From Candidatus Omnitrophota bacterium (GTDB lineage Bacteria; Omnitrophota; Gorgyraeia; Aquiviventales; Aquiviventaceae): a stretch of DNA of 42,242 nt. Shown piece after piece: positions 1 to 8,861 of the stretch (positions within the stretch are counted from its first letter, which is position 1; each line of letters starts with the position of its first letter). A program made the translations under genes and the position numbers. The stretch is from NCBI GenBank assembly GCA_016209275.1, contig JACQWM010000004.1, positions 1-42,242 on the forward strand. Direction: 5' to 3'. The notes under the pieces were generated by a model. The model ran no database searches and was not told where the DNA came from. It saw only the letters and a list, made by a program, of their open reading frames with translations.

Positions 1-129
1 CACCGACGCTTTCCTCGTCGGACAACCCACGTTCTCGTGTACTGGCAGTGTGGGCATCGGTGCCGCCGGGTCATGCCTCCATGATACTAAACTAGGTGGC
101 TGGAACACGACTTTACCCTTAACCAATCC

Positions 130-1407
130 ATGTCTATCGTACTCATCTTGTGGGCGGGATCAATGGGGCTAGGTCTCTGGGGGCCGGCCTGGGCGGTGGC
201 GCTCTCCACCGCGATGACGCTGGCGGTCTTTGTCATGGGCCAGCCGCAGGCCTTCAGCGGCATCTTCGGATGGGGGTACGCCGGCGCGCTGGCGGCATCG
301 CCGTGGGTATTGGCCGGGGAGCGGCGGCGGGTCGGCCGCATCATCCGCCGCTACCAGCAGGAACAGGGAGCGCGGCTCGCGCGCGTGTCGGATGCTTCAC
401 GCGCGCTCCTGAGCGTGCAGGCCCTCAACGAATCGCAAGAGTGCCGGATCACTCAGATGGCCGATCTCTACCACGTCACCAAGGAAACCAGCCGAGCGCT
501 GCGCATGGCCGAGCTGTTTCGCATCTTTCTCGTGTTAGCGCCCCGGCTGCTGCATGTGCGCGGATGGCGGCTCATCGATCTGACGCCAACACCGCCGACG
601 GCGTTCCGCGCGGCCGCGGCGGCCGACGGGAGCTTTCAGATGGCATCCGCCGGCCCGCTGCTTCCCCAGGAAGAAGGCCTCGTTGCGCAAACGGCGAGCA
701 CAAGCCAGGTGGTGCGTGTGGCGCCACCCCTGTGCGCCATCGCGCTCGCGCGTGAGCAGCGGCCGGTCGCGGTTCTTGTCGCGGAGGATCTGCCCGAATC
801 AGAGGAAGCGGTGTTGGCGATCGTGGCGAACCAGCTCTCGCTGCAATGCTCGCGCATCATCTTGTATGAGCAAGTGGAAGCCATGGCGGTGACCGATGCG
901 CTCACCGGCTTGTTCGTCCGCGGGCATTTCATGAGCCGAGCCAGGGAGGAAATCGCGCGCTGCACGCGGCACGGCCTGGTGAGCGTGCTGCTGATGGTCG
1001 ATCTCGATTGGTTCAAGCAGAAGAACGACACCTACGGGCACCTCGTCGGCGATGTGGTGCTGCAGCAGGTGGCGAAACGCCTCCAGCAGCGCCTGCGCGA
1101 CATCGATCTGCTCGCCCGCTTCGGCGGGGAAGAGTTCATTCTGCTGCTCATTGAGACCGAGCTGGCCGAAGCCGTGCCGATTGCGGACCGCATCCGCCAG
1201 CTCGTGGAGGAGGCACCCATCCGCGCCTATGACGAGACGCTGCAGCAAACCGTCAGCATCGGCTTGGCGGCGTATCCAACACACGCCTCGACTCTGGAGG
1301 AGCTGATCGACCACGCCGACCAAGCGCTGTATGCCGCCAAGCGCTCCGGCCGCAACCGCGTTGTGGTGTGGGACCAAACGGCCGGAACGGCGACACAAGA
1401 CGCATGA
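130..1407 (+). CDS. Membrane-anchored diguanylate cyclase (GGDEF protein)
   Basis: This 425-residue protein should make cyclic di-GMP from two GTP at the inner membrane. Two hydrophobic segments lie at about residues 3-37 and 42-62, followed by a basic, helical linker (63-115) and a middle region (about 115-255) that looks like a degenerate GAF-type sensor. The GGDEF domain is C-terminal: the signature GGEEF is at residues 332-336, and the inhibitory I-site RDID sits exactly five residues before it (322-325), so product inhibition is expected. The start is the first ATG after in-frame stops near base 82; no clear Shine-Dalgarno precedes it, so the true start could be a few codons away. It may control glycan export or attachment, but only its position suggests this. 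The stop codon lies inside a heptamer repeat. Confidence 0.88.
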   Translation: MSIVLILWAGSMGLGLWGPAWAVALSTAMTLAVFVMGQPQAFSGIFGWGYAGALAASPWVLAGERRRVGRIIRRYQQEQGARLARVSDASRALLSVQALNESQECRITQMADLYHVTKETSRALRMAELFRIFLVLAPRLLHVRGWRLIDLTPTPPTAFRAAAAADGSFQMASAGPLLPQEEGLVAQTASTSQVVRVAPPLCAIALAREQRPVAVLVAEDLPESEEAVLAIVANQLSLQCSRIILYEQVEAMAVTDALTGLFVRGHFMSRAREEIARCTRHGLVSVLLMVDLDWFKQKNDTYGHLVGDVVLQQVAKRLQQRLRDIDLLARFGGEEFILLLIETELAEAVPIADRIRQLVEEAPIRAYDETLQQTVSIGLAAYPTHASTLEELIDHADQALYAAKRSGRNRVVVWDQTAGTATQDA

Positions 1408-1465
1408 CCCACGACACATGACTGAAAAACAGTTCTCGTCATAGGTCATGCGTCATGGGTCATGG
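1388..1465. repeat. Inverted heptamer-repeat element, site 1 (NCATGAC / GTCATGN)
   Basis: The left arm is read in 7-base steps ending in GAC: CGGCGAC, ACAAGAC, GCATGAC, CCACGAC, ACATGAC (1388-1422). After a 15-base spacer the right arm runs as GTCATAG, GTCATGC, GTCATGG, GTCATGG (1438-1465). Bases 1403-1422 pair with 1445-1464 as a 20-bp stem with a few mismatches. The TGA stop of the diguanylate cyclase is inside the third left unit. No T-run follows, so it is not a classical terminator. The same layout, with a different heptamer, recurs at 7694-7824 and 13033-13149. Confidence 0.8.
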
Positions 1466-1555
1466 ATCGCCGTTCGGCTGGAAGGTGGAATTCTGGATAA
1501 AGTTGTGCTAACGTGATCGGGTAATGACGTCAATAGTATCCAAGGAGCGCGACAG

Positions 1556-2230
1556 ATGAAGATTTTTCTGGATTCCGCAAACCTCAAGGAAATCCGAGAG
1601 GCCAAAAGCTGGGGCGCGATCGACGGGGTCACGACCAACCCGAGCCTCGTGGCGAAAGAGCGGCGCGAGTTTTTCCCGCTGCTGAAGGAGATCTGTCAGG
1701 TCGCGGATGGCCCGGTCAGCATGGAGACCATTGCCACCGATGCCGCCGGCATGGTGGAGGAAGGCCGGATGTTTGCGAAGTTGCATCCGCACATCGTGGT
1801 GAAGTGCCCGTTGACCAAAGACGGGTTAAAGGCGACGCGCCAGCTCGCCGCGGAGAGCATCCGCGTGAACGTCACCCTCTGCTTTTCTGCGAGCCAGGCC
1901 CTGCTGGCGGCGAAAGCCGGGGCCACCTATATCTCGCCGTTCGTCGGCCGGCTCGATGACATCAGCAGTGATGGGATGCAGCTGATCCGCGACATCAAAA
2001 CGATCTACGCCAACTACCCGTTTTCCACCCAGATCCTGGTCGCGAGCATCCGCCATCCGCTGCACGTGGTGGAGGCGGCGACGATCGGCGCTGATGTGGC
2101 GACGATGCCGTTTGCCGTGCTCGAGGCGCTCGTGAAGCACCCGCTGACCGACGCAGGATTGGCGCGGTTTCTCAAGGATTGGGAGCAGCTTCCTCCTGAG
2201 GCGAAATCGTGGAAGGCCATCGCGCGTTGA
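1556..2230 (+). CDS. tal: Transaldolase / fructose-6-phosphate aldolase family (TalC type)
   Basis: This 224-residue protein belongs to the short transaldolase family, which moves a dihydroxyacetone unit between sugar phosphates in the cytosol through a Schiff base. The N-terminus [13 protein letters not shown] and the TTNPSL motif at about residue 26 are diagnostic. The expected catalytic lysine is K83, in [10 protein letters not shown]. Length fits the family (about 215-225). AAGGAG at 1542-1547, eight bases before the ATG, supports the start. The stop overlaps the front of lptD. It could supply sedoheptulose-7-phosphate, the precursor of the GDP-heptose made by genes further right, or act in general pentose metabolism. 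Transaldolase and F6P aldolase activity cannot be separated by eye. Confidence 0.9.
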   Translation: MKIFLDSANLKEIREAKSWGAIDGVTTNPSLVAKERREFFPLLKEICQVADGPVSMETIATDAAGMVEEGRMFAKLHPHIVVKCPLTKDGLKATRQLAAESIRVNVTLCFSASQALLAAKAGATYISPFVGRLDDISSDGMQLIRDIKTIYANYPFSTQILVASIRHPLHVVEAATIGADVATMPFAVLEALVKHPLTDAGLARFLKDWEQLPPEAKSWKAIAR

Positions 2231-5121
2231 AACACGCCTTCACGTGTTTTCTGACCGTCTGCGTCATCACCGCCTCCTGGCCGCTGCGGCTGGCCGCGGA
2301 TGACGAACAGCACCGCTGGGCGCAGACGTTGTCCGCCCTCAAGCGCGGCGAGTATTCGCAAGCCCTTGATGCCGCCGAGCGCGCCGCATCCTTGCACCCC
2401 AACGATCCCTGGGCCCCGCTGTATACGCAGCTTGCAGAACAGCGCCTTCAAACCCCCGCTGGCTTTGCGCAGCTCACCCCGCAGCAATTGGCCGCCTTAA
2501 AGGGCAGACTGGCCGAGGAAGAGCGGCAGCAGCGGCGCGCGGGATCCGCGCTGCGCGCGATGGAGCGGCAGATCACGCGCGAGCAGTCACGATGGGATCG
2601 AGCGCTGGCGCACGAGCAGCAGCAGGCCGAGCGCGTGGCCAAGCAGCATGAGCGGCAGCTCAAGCGCGAAGCCCGCAAGCAGGTCACCGCGAAGCGCGCA
2701 GAAGCGACACCCACCGTGCCGGCCGTCATCGCGGAGCGCGCTGAGGAGCCCTCAGCGCCTGCTCCAGCGCCCGCGGAGATCGCCGCGCTGGCACCGGCGG
2801 AGCGCGCCCCATCGGTAGAATTATCACCGGTGTTTGTGGGCTCGCCTCTGCCGCCGCCATCCGGCGACGCGCAGGCCACCATACCGAGCCTGCGGGGGCG
2901 GCCGACTCCGCCGAGCGGGGCGGTGCAGATCAACGCGCGGCAGATGCATATGTCCCCGGATCAAAAGGTTGCCGTGGCCGACGGCGATGTGGAGGTGGTC
3001 TACGAGGATACATTGCTGACGGCCGATCACCTGACCCTGTTTACCGACACGAAGGACGTCTATGCCGAGGGCCGCATTCGCCTTGAGCAGGGCGCGCAGG
3101 TGTTCCGCGGCGACGCCGCCCAGTACAACTTCGTGACGCATAAGGGGCGGTTCCTCCAAGGGACCGTCTCCTCGCCGCCCTGGCATCAGCATGGCCGAAC
3201 CGTGGAGCATGTCGCCGAGGGTGTCTATGAAGTGACCCCGGGGTACCTGACCTCCTGCGACATGGAGCCGCCGCATTTCAAATTTTCCGGGCGGCGGGCC
3301 ATCGTGTTCGCCGAGGATCGGCTGGCCCGGGCCAGCAGCGCGGCCCTGTTCGTTGAGCAAGTCCCCGTGTTCTATCTGCCCTGGATGGTGTTTTCAGAGC
3401 TGCAATCGCCCTTTTACGTGATTCCAGGGAAGAAAAAGCCGTGGGAGCAATTCGTGCTCACCGGCTACCGGTATGAGTGGCCCCAGAACCATCAGGGCAA
3501 TTTCCATCTGGACTGGAGGCGGAACTTCGCGTGGGGGGAAGGGTGGGATCACGCCTTTGAGTCCACGGCATTCGGCCGGGGGCTGATCAAGCTCTACTAC
3601 AATCAAGTCGGCAACCGCGCCATGCGAGCGGAGGAGCGGCCCAAGGGCGCGGATCATGACCGGTATCGCGCGATGCTGCGCCACCAGTGGCAGCCGATGC
3701 CCGACACCAACGTGATCACCAATTTTTCCAAGTTCAGCGACGCGAATTTCCGCCAGGAATTCCTCTTTCGCGAGGAGTTCACCAAGGATGAAAGCCCGGA
3801 GAGCTTCATCTCCGCGGTGCAGAGCACCGATGCCTATGCGCTGACCAGCCTGTTCCGCCGGCGCGTCAATCGGTTTGATACGACCACGAATGCCGAGCCT
3901 GAGCTGACCTTTCAGGTGAACCCGAAGCAGATCGGCACCTCGCAGCTATTTTCCGAAGCCGCGCTGGATATCGCCAACTTGCAGACGAAATTGCCGCATT
4001 CGGACAACGATACCGATGCCATTCGAGTGGATTGGTTCCAAGAGCTCAAGTACGCCATGAGCCTGTTTCGGCCGCTGGAGGTGACCCCCCGTGCCGGCAT
4101 GCGGCAGACGTTTTACACCAAGGATCGGCAGGGCACGGATCGCCAGGGGCAGCGCGATTTCCTCAGCGGGCAATTTTCGATGGGAGCCGATGCGAGCCTG
4201 AAGCTCTTCCGCGTCTTCCCGGTGATGAGCAACTGGGCTGGTCTGAATCTTCATTGGCTGCGGCATGTGGTGACGCCGACATTGGCCTACGAGTACGTGG
4301 CCCCCCCGACCGTTCCGGATAATCTGCTCAGCTTTTCCGCCGCCGAGGGTGTGACAAATCGGATGACCTTCGGCTTGGAGAACAAACTCCAAACCCGCCG
4401 CCCCTTAGGGCCGAACAACAAGCTCCGTAACGTGGATCTGGCACGACTCCTCGTGTCGGTCCCGTATACATATCGGGGCCGGGGCAACAAGCAGGGCGGT
4501 CGGCTGGGTGAGTTTAGCGTGGATGTCGAGACGTACCCGTGGCCCTGGATGCGCCTGGAGACCGCGTGGGAGATTCCCAGCCATTTTCCGAAGGGCTCGC
4601 GGGATACCCGGGTTCAAACCTGGAACATGGACCTGGTACTCGTCGGCGGCCAGGGCCAGCCCACCGCGTATGCCGCCTCGGACGTCCAAGCGCCGGTCTA
4701 CCGGGCGTTTGAGCCCGGCGTGCGGGGGGGCATCGAATTGCTGCCGCAAGGGCAGTGGTACTTCGGGATGGGGCACCGGTATTCGCAGAATGACAAGACT
4801 GAAACGGTGATGGAATTCGACTGGGGGCTCAGCCCAAAATGGCAGCTCACGACGTTTCACCGCTACACCTGGAAGGAAGTCTCCGGATCGGCCAAGCGGT
4901 TTAACAATCTCCGGGAATACCAGTACAGCCTGCGCCGTGATTTGCACGATTGGATGGCGGAGTTCATCTATCGGGTGGATCGGGAATTCGGCGAAGAGGT
5001 GCTCTTCACCCTGACCCTGAAAGCCTTTCCCCAGATGCCCATTGAAGCCGGCGACTCCTACCACCAGCCCAAGATCGGCTCCCAGAGCAGCCCCTTCTCG
5101 CCGATTCGCATTCAACAGTAG
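2209..5121 (+). CDS. lptD: LPS-assembly protein LptD (OstA), outer membrane
   Basis: This 970-residue protein should be the outer-membrane beta-barrel that inserts lipopolysaccharide into the outer leaflet. A signal peptide covers about residues 7-31 (cleavage near RLA-AD). A TPR-like helical stretch (about 40-85) and a long Ala/Arg/Gln/Glu-rich coiled coil (about 95-170) follow, which is unusual for LptD, then a Pro/Ala-rich linker. The OstA/LptA-like beta-jellyroll starts near residue 240, with the family motif [11 protein letters not shown] at 347-357. The C-terminal 550 residues are rich in aromatic alternating strands, as in the LptD barrel. ATG 2209 lies inside tal; TTG at 2227 would form a TTGA junction with the tal stop and is an equally good start. 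Apart from Cys in the signal peptide only C350 is present, so the two disulfides of the Escherichia coli protein cannot form. Confidence 0.92.
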   Translation: MEGHRALKHAFTCFLTVCVITASWPLRLAADDEQHRWAQTLSALKRGEYSQALDAAERAASLHPNDPWAPLYTQLAEQRLQTPAGFAQLTPQQLAALKGRLAEEERQQRRAGSALRAMERQITREQSRWDRALAHEQQQAERVAKQHERQLKREARKQVTAKRAEATPTVPAVIAERAEEPSAPAPAPAEIAALAPAERAPSVELSPVFVGSPLPPPSGDAQATIPSLRGRPTPPSGAVQINARQMHMSPDQKVAVADGDVEVVYEDTLLTADHLTLFTDTKDVYAEGRIRLEQGAQVFRGDAAQYNFVTHKGRFLQGTVSSPPWHQHGRTVEHVAEGVYEVTPGYLTSCDMEPPHFKFSGRRAIVFAEDRLARASSAALFVEQVPVFYLPWMVFSELQSPFYVIPGKKKPWEQFVLTGYRYEWPQNHQGNFHLDWRRNFAWGEGWDHAFESTAFGRGLIKLYYNQVGNRAMRAEERPKGADHDRYRAMLRHQWQPMPDTNVITNFSKFSDANFRQEFLFREEFTKDESPESFISAVQSTDAYALTSLFRRRVNRFDTTTNAEPELTFQVNPKQIGTSQLFSEAALDIANLQTKLPHSDNDTDAIRVDWFQELKYAMSLFRPLEVTPRAGMRQTFYTKDRQGTDRQGQRDFLSGQFSMGADASLKLFRVFPVMSNWAGLNLHWLRHVVTPTLAYEYVAPPTVPDNLLSFSAAEGVTNRMTFGLENKLQTRRPLGPNNKLRNVDLARLLVSVPYTYRGRGNKQGGRLGEFSVDVETYPWPWMRLETAWEIPSHFPKGSRDTRVQTWNMDLVLVGGQGQPTAYAASDVQAPVYRAFEPGVRGGIELLPQGQWYFGMGHRYSQNDKTETVMEFDWGLSPKWQLTTFHRYTWKEVSGSAKRFNNLREYQYSLRRDLHDWMAEFIYRVDREFGEEVLFTLTLKAFPQMPIEAGDSYHQPKIGSQSSPFSPIRIQQ

Positions 5122-5134
5122 ACAGCGCTATTTC

Positions 5135-5143
5135 TGTTATAAT
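5135..5143 (+). promoter_or_regulatory. Extended -10 promoter upstream of ugd
   Basis: The sequence TGTTATAAT is a perfect TGnTATAAT extended -10 element in an AT-rich island within otherwise GC-rich DNA. No good -35 hexamer lies 16-18 bases upstream (TAGACA at 5119-5124 is only 13 bases away), which is acceptable for extended -10 promoters. Transcription would start near 5150, leaving a leader of only about eight bases before the ATG at 5158. An alternative reading is that AAGG at 5146-5149 is the ribosome binding site and the AT-richness is chance. Confidence 0.5.
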
Positions 5144-5157
5144 ATAAGGTTACGTGC

Positions 5158-6465
5158 ATGGATATCGCAGTTATTGGCGCAGGGCATGTTGGATTAGTCA
5201 CCGGGGCCTGTTTTGCCGACCTGGGGCATCGGGTCATCATGGTGGACAATGACGCCGCGCGTATCAGCGGCCTGCGGCGGGGCCTCATGCCCTACTACGA
5301 GCCTGGATTGGAGGAGCTCGTGGCGCGCGGGGTGCGGGAGAAGCGCTTAAGCTTTACCGTCTCGCTGGGCCGCGGGGTGGAGCGGTCCACCGTCCTCTTT
5401 ATCGCCGTTGGCACGCCCCAGAAGACCACCGGGGAGGCCGATCTGGTCTACGTGGAGGCGGTCGCGCGGGAGATTGCCGGCCATCTGCGCAGCTATCGGC
5501 TCATCGTGGAGAAATCCACCGTGCCGGTGCAGACCGGGCAGTGGATTGCGCGGACCATCAAGGCCCATCTGAAACGCAAGGTGTCCTTCGATGTGGCCTC
5601 CAACCCGGAGTTTCTCCGCGAGGGCACCGCGATCCAAGATTTCATGAAGCCGGACCGCGTGGTGCTGGGGGTGGAAAGCGCTCGAGCAGAGAACGCGCTC
5701 CGGGATCTCTATGCGCCGCTGCATGCCCCGCTTGTGGTCACGGATATCAGCAGCGCTGAACTGATCAAGCACGCCTCCAACTCCTTCCTGGCGATGAAGA
5801 TTTCTTTTATCAATGCGATCGCAAACATCTGCGAGCGCTCCGGCGGCGATGTGGAGCGCGTGGCGGAGGGCATGGGATTGGATCATCGCATCGGGCGGGC
5901 CTTCTTGAGCGCGGGCGTGTCGTATGGCGGATTTTGCTTTCCGAAGGACGTCGATGCGTTCATTAAGATATCAGAGCAGCTCGGATACGATTTTCAGTTG
6001 CTCAAGGCGGTCCGCGCCATTAACGAGGAGCAAAAGCGGCGGTTTGTGGCCAAAATCCATGAGGCCCTCTGGGTGGTGAAAGGCAAAACCATCGGCATCT
6101 TAGGCTTAGCGTTCAAACCGAACACCGATGACATGCGATTTGCTCCCTCCATCGACGTCATCCGCGCGCTGCAATCAGAAGGGGCCGCGGTCAAGGCGTT
6201 TGACCCGCAGGCGATGGGCGAGGCCGCGCGTCTGCTGTCTCACGTGAAGCTCTGCAAGGATCCGTACGAGGCGGCGAAGGCGGCGGATTGCGTGGCGGTG
6301 TTGACCGAATGGAACGAGTTTACGGAGCTGGATTTCGCGCGGCTCAAGAAGCTCATGCGGCAGCCGCTGATCGTGGACGGGCGAAATATCTACGAGCCGC
6401 AGCGGATGCAAGCCCTGGGGTTCCGCTACGTGGGAGTTGGGCGCAATGGCGACGCGGCTCATTAA
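5158..6465 (+). CDS. ugd: UDP-glucose 6-dehydrogenase
   Basis: This 435-residue enzyme oxidises UDP-glucose twice with NAD+ to UDP-glucuronate in the cytosol. The NAD-binding motif GAGHVG is at residues 7-12. The catalytic nucleophile is C260 in GGFCFPKD, preceded by the conserved LIKHASNSFLAMKISFINA segment with active-site Lys and Asn. The C-terminal UDP-binding domain shows GLAFKPNTDDMR. Length is typical. UDP-glucuronate is the substrate of the UDP-xylose synthase at 14414, so the two genes probably form one branch. It is the first gene after the likely promoter at 5135 and overlaps the next gene by 20 bases. Two paralogues in the window (9633 and 22398) differ at the active site. Confidence 0.95.
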   Translation: MDIAVIGAGHVGLVTGACFADLGHRVIMVDNDAARISGLRRGLMPYYEPGLEELVARGVREKRLSFTVSLGRGVERSTVLFIAVGTPQKTTGEADLVYVEAVAREIAGHLRSYRLIVEKSTVPVQTGQWIARTIKAHLKRKVSFDVASNPEFLREGTAIQDFMKPDRVVLGVESARAENALRDLYAPLHAPLVVTDISSAELIKHASNSFLAMKISFINAIANICERSGGDVERVAEGMGLDHRIGRAFLSAGVSYGGFCFPKDVDAFIKISEQLGYDFQLLKAVRAINEEQKRRFVAKIHEALWVVKGKTIGILGLAFKPNTDDMRFAPSIDVIRALQSEGAAVKAFDPQAMGEAARLLSHVKLCKDPYEAAKAADCVAVLTEWNEFTELDFARLKKLMRQPLIVDGRNIYEPQRMQALGFRYVGVGRNGDAAH

Positions 6466-6913
6466 GGGGGTGCGGGTCAAACCGCTGAAGGTCATTCCGG
6501 ATGAGCGGGGGTGTTTGTTCGAAATGCTGCGACGGGATGAGCCGCTCTTCCAGAAATTCGGCCAGGTCTACTGCACGGCGGTGTATCGCGGCGTCGTGAA
6601 GGGATGGCATTATCACAAGCGGCAGGTCGACAACTTTGTGTGCGTCGCCGGCATGATCAAGCTCGTCCTGTATGACGGCCGTGCGGGCTCTCCAACGAAG
6701 GGCCTCATCAACGAGTTCTTCATGGGGGCGCAGCAGCAGCTCCTCGTGCAGATTCCCGCCGGCATCTATCACGGGTTTAAAGGGTTGACGGAGCCGGAAG
6801 CCCTCGTCATCAACATCGCCAGCGAGCCGTACCATCATGCCAAGCCGGATGAGTACCGCCTCCCGCCCCACGGCGGCGACATTCCATATGACTGGGCGCG
6901 CAAGGATGGGTAA
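6446..6913 (+). CDS. rmlC: dTDP-4-dehydrorhamnose 3,5-epimerase-like cupin (RmlC)
   Basis: This small cupin (155 residues from the ATG at 6446; a TTG at 6437 would add three) should epimerise C3 and C5 of dTDP-4-keto-6-deoxyglucose in dTDP-L-rhamnose synthesis. The segment VVKGWHYHKRQVDNF holds the candidate catalytic His of the RmlC RGLHYQ motif, and IPAGIYHGFKGL matches the second cupin motif. It is about 25 residues shorter than typical RmlC (about 180) and somewhat divergent, so a related sugar-epimerising or isomerising cupin is possible. The adjoining rmlA, rmlB and rmlD support the RmlC role. The start overlaps ugd by 20 bases. Confidence 0.8.
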   Translation: MATRLIKGVRVKPLKVIPDERGCLFEMLRRDEPLFQKFGQVYCTAVYRGVVKGWHYHKRQVDNFVCVAGMIKLVLYDGRAGSPTKGLINEFFMGAQQQLLVQIPAGIYHGFKGLTEPEALVINIASEPYHHAKPDEYRLPPHGGDIPYDWARKDG

Positions 6914-6916
6914 GCG

Positions 6917-7684
6917 ATGAAAGGGGTGATTCTGGCCGGGGGGCTTGGAAAACGGCTGGAGCCGCTCACGCGCATCACGAATAAGCATCTGCTGCCGGTC
7001 TATGATCGGCCGATGATTTATTATCCTCTCCAGACGCTGGTGGATGCCGGGATCAGCCAAATTCTCATCGTGACCGGCGGCAATAACGCCGGCGATTTCC
7101 TCCGATTGCTCGGCAACGGGCGCGACTTCGGCTTGAAGCACATCGATTACACCTATCAGCGCGGCGAAGGCGGCATTGCCGAGGCCCTCAGCCTCGCCGA
7201 GCACTTTGCTGGGGGAGCGCCCATCGTGGTGATCCTGGGAGATAACATCGTCGAGAAAAGCATCCGGCCCTCGGTGGAGCGGTTCGCCCGGCAGGGGCAA
7301 GGGGCCAAGATCCTCCTGAAGGAGGTCGAGGATCCCTGGCGCTTCGGCGTCGCCGAGCTGCAGGGCGATCGGATCATCGGGATCGAAGAAAAACCCCAGA
7401 AGCCTAAGTCGAATTCTATTGTGACGGGCATCTACATGTACGATCCGCGGGTGTTTGACATTATTCAGACGCTGAAACCCTCAGGGCGCGGGGAGCTGGA
7501 GATCACCGACGTCAACAATGACTACATCCGGGCCGGCCAGATGACGTACGACCTGCTGGACGGCTGGTGGACCGATGCGGGACTGCCTGAGACGCTGTAT
7601 CGAGCGGCCACGTTAGTGAGAGAACGAGCGCTCCAGCAGGGCCACGTTCCTCCTCTAGCAACTGAACCCTCTGCGCAGAGATGA
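6917..7684 (+). CDS. rmlA: Glucose-1-phosphate thymidylyltransferase (RmlA)
   Basis: This 255-residue enzyme joins glucose-1-phosphate and dTTP to dTDP-glucose, the first step to dTDP-rhamnose. The nucleotide-binding signature GGLGKRLEPLT (residues 8-18) is followed by NKHLLPVYDRPMIYYPL, which is characteristic of RmlA. The metal-binding region reads ILGDNIVE, and GELEITDVNNDY and DAG near the end fit sugar binding. It is shorter than the Escherichia coli enzyme (about 290) at the C-terminus, where the allosteric site lies, so feedback control may differ. Only three bases separate it from rmlC. Downstream the gap to rmlB is filled by a heptamer repeat. Confidence 0.93.
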   Translation: MKGVILAGGLGKRLEPLTRITNKHLLPVYDRPMIYYPLQTLVDAGISQILIVTGGNNAGDFLRLLGNGRDFGLKHIDYTYQRGEGGIAEALSLAEHFAGGAPIVVILGDNIVEKSIRPSVERFARQGQGAKILLKEVEDPWRFGVAELQGDRIIGIEEKPQKPKSNSIVTGIYMYDPRVFDIIQTLKPSGRGELEITDVNNDYIRAGQMTYDLLDGWWTDAGLPETLYRAATLVRERALQQGHVPPLATEPSAQR

Positions 7685-7693
7685 AACCGGCGA

Positions 7694-7824
7694 ATTGTCG
7701 ATTGTCGATTGTCGATTGTCGATTAACGTTCGATTTGGTGATTGACGAACTACTATTTACCAATCAACAATCGGCAATCGTCAATCAAAAATTAATCGTC
7801 AATCGGCAATCGTCATTCGAAAAT
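7694..7824. repeat. Inverted heptamer-repeat element, site 2 (ATTGNCG)
   Basis: Four perfect tandem ATTGTCG units (7694-7721) are followed by ATTAACG and, after a break, ATTGACG (7741-7747). The right half carries the reverse complement family: CGGCAAT, CGTCAAT (7772-7785), CGTCAAT, CGGCAAT, CGTCATT, CGAAAAT (7797-7824). The element fills nearly the whole space between rmlA and rmlB, ending five bases before the rmlB ATG. It is AT-rich against GC-rich genes. It could fold as a long imperfect hairpin. Confidence 0.85.
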
Positions 7825-7829
7825 CCCCT

Positions 7830-8861
7830 ATGAGGATTTTAGTCACTGGGGGTGCTGGGTTCATCGGGTCGCACTTCATCCGCGCGTGGCTGAAGGCTCA
7901 TCCAGCGGATACGGTGGTGAACCTCGACGCCCTGACCTACGCCGGCTCCTCGGAGCGGTTGGCGGATGTGGACGAGCGGCGGCACGCCCTGCTTCACGGC
8001 GATATCTGCGATGGGGCGATCGTGGAGCAGGCCATCGCGGGCTGCGAGCTGCTCGTGCATTGCGCCGCGGAGACGCACGTGGACCGCTCCATCACCAACG
8101 CCGCGAAATTTTTGCGCACGAATATTGAAGGCACGCGCGTGCTGCTGGAGGCGGCGAGGGCCGCCGGGGTCAAGCGGGTTATCCACATCAGCACGGATGA
8201 AGTCTACGGGCCGGTGCTCAACGGAGCGGTTGAGGAAACAGCGCCCCTCGCACCCAAGAGCCCGTACGCGGCCAGCAAGGCGGCCGGCGATCTGCTGGCT
8301 CAATCGTACTACGCCACGTACGGACTGCCGGTGATCGTCGTGCGCCCGACCAATTGCTACGGTCCGGGACAATTTCCCGAGAAGCTGATTCCGCTGGCCA
8401 TCACGAACGTGCTGGATGGGCGATCGGTTCCGGTGTATGGCGACGGCCAACAGCGCCGTGCGTGGCTCTTTGTCACCGATGCGTGCGCCGCGATCCAGGC
8501 GGTGATCGAGCGGGGTGCGTTAGGCGAGGTGTACAATGTGGCCGGCGAAAGCGAGCAGCCGAATCTGCAGACCGTGGGGATGATTTTGGAGCTGTTGCGC
8601 GCTTCCGCATCGCTCATCGAGCATGTGGCAGACCGCCCCGGGCATGATCGGCGGTATGCGATGCGGGATGATCGGCTGCGCGCGCTGGAATGGCAGCCGC
8701 GCGTGACATTTGCCGATGGATTGGCCAGGACGACCGCCTGGTATCGCACACAGGAGATGTGGTGGCGGCCCCTCGTGAGGCAACTGCGTGAAGATTCTTA
8801 TCACTGGCTCAACCGGTCTGCTGGGCCAAGCCCTCATCAAGCTGCTCGCTCAGCACCCTGA
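7830..8861 (+). CDS. rmlB: dTDP-glucose 4,6-dehydratase (RmlB)
   Basis: This 343-residue extended SDR should convert dTDP-glucose to dTDP-4-keto-6-deoxyglucose. It shows the Rossmann motif [11 protein letters not shown] near the N-terminus, LDALTYAGS (typical RmlB), the catalytic STDEVYG motif, and YAASK with the catalytic Tyr and Lys. The end is unusual: it runs 74 bases into rmlD in another frame, giving a polar tail after SYHWLNRSAG that probably is not part of the fold. No Shine-Dalgarno is visible because a heptamer repeat abuts the ATG, so translation may depend on an unstructured or unusual leader. Confidence 0.93.
   Translation: MRILVTGGAGFIGSHFIRAWLKAHPADTVVNLDALTYAGSSERLADVDERRHALLHGDICDGAIVEQAIAGCELLVHCAAETHVDRSITNAAKFLRTNIEGTRVLLEAARAAGVKRVIHISTDEVYGPVLNGAVEETAPLAPKSPYAASKAAGDLLAQSYYATYGLPVIVVRPTNCYGPGQFPEKLIPLAITNVLDGRSVPVYGDGQQRRAWLFVTDACAAIQAVIERGALGEVYNVAGESEQPNLQTVGMILELLRASASLIEHVADRPGHDRRYAMRDDRLRALEWQPRVTFADGLARTTAWYRTQEMWWRPLVRQLREDSYHWLNRSAGPSPHQAARSAP

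Noticed and set aside
2-172. Open frame from the left edge (frame 2, ending TAG at 170-172), Cys-rich, possibly the end of an upstream gene
   Set aside because: No recognisable motif, codon use unlike the neighbours, and it overlaps the diguanylate cyclase start. Another frame (ending 93-95) is equally open. The first 129 bases stay unassigned.
1403-1464. Rho-independent terminator
   Set aside because: The stem is long but has mismatches and is not followed by a T-run. It fits better as one of the mirror heptamer elements.
7694-7824. CRISPR array
   Set aside because: Units are only seven bases, tandem without spacers, and arranged as inverse halves. No cas genes.
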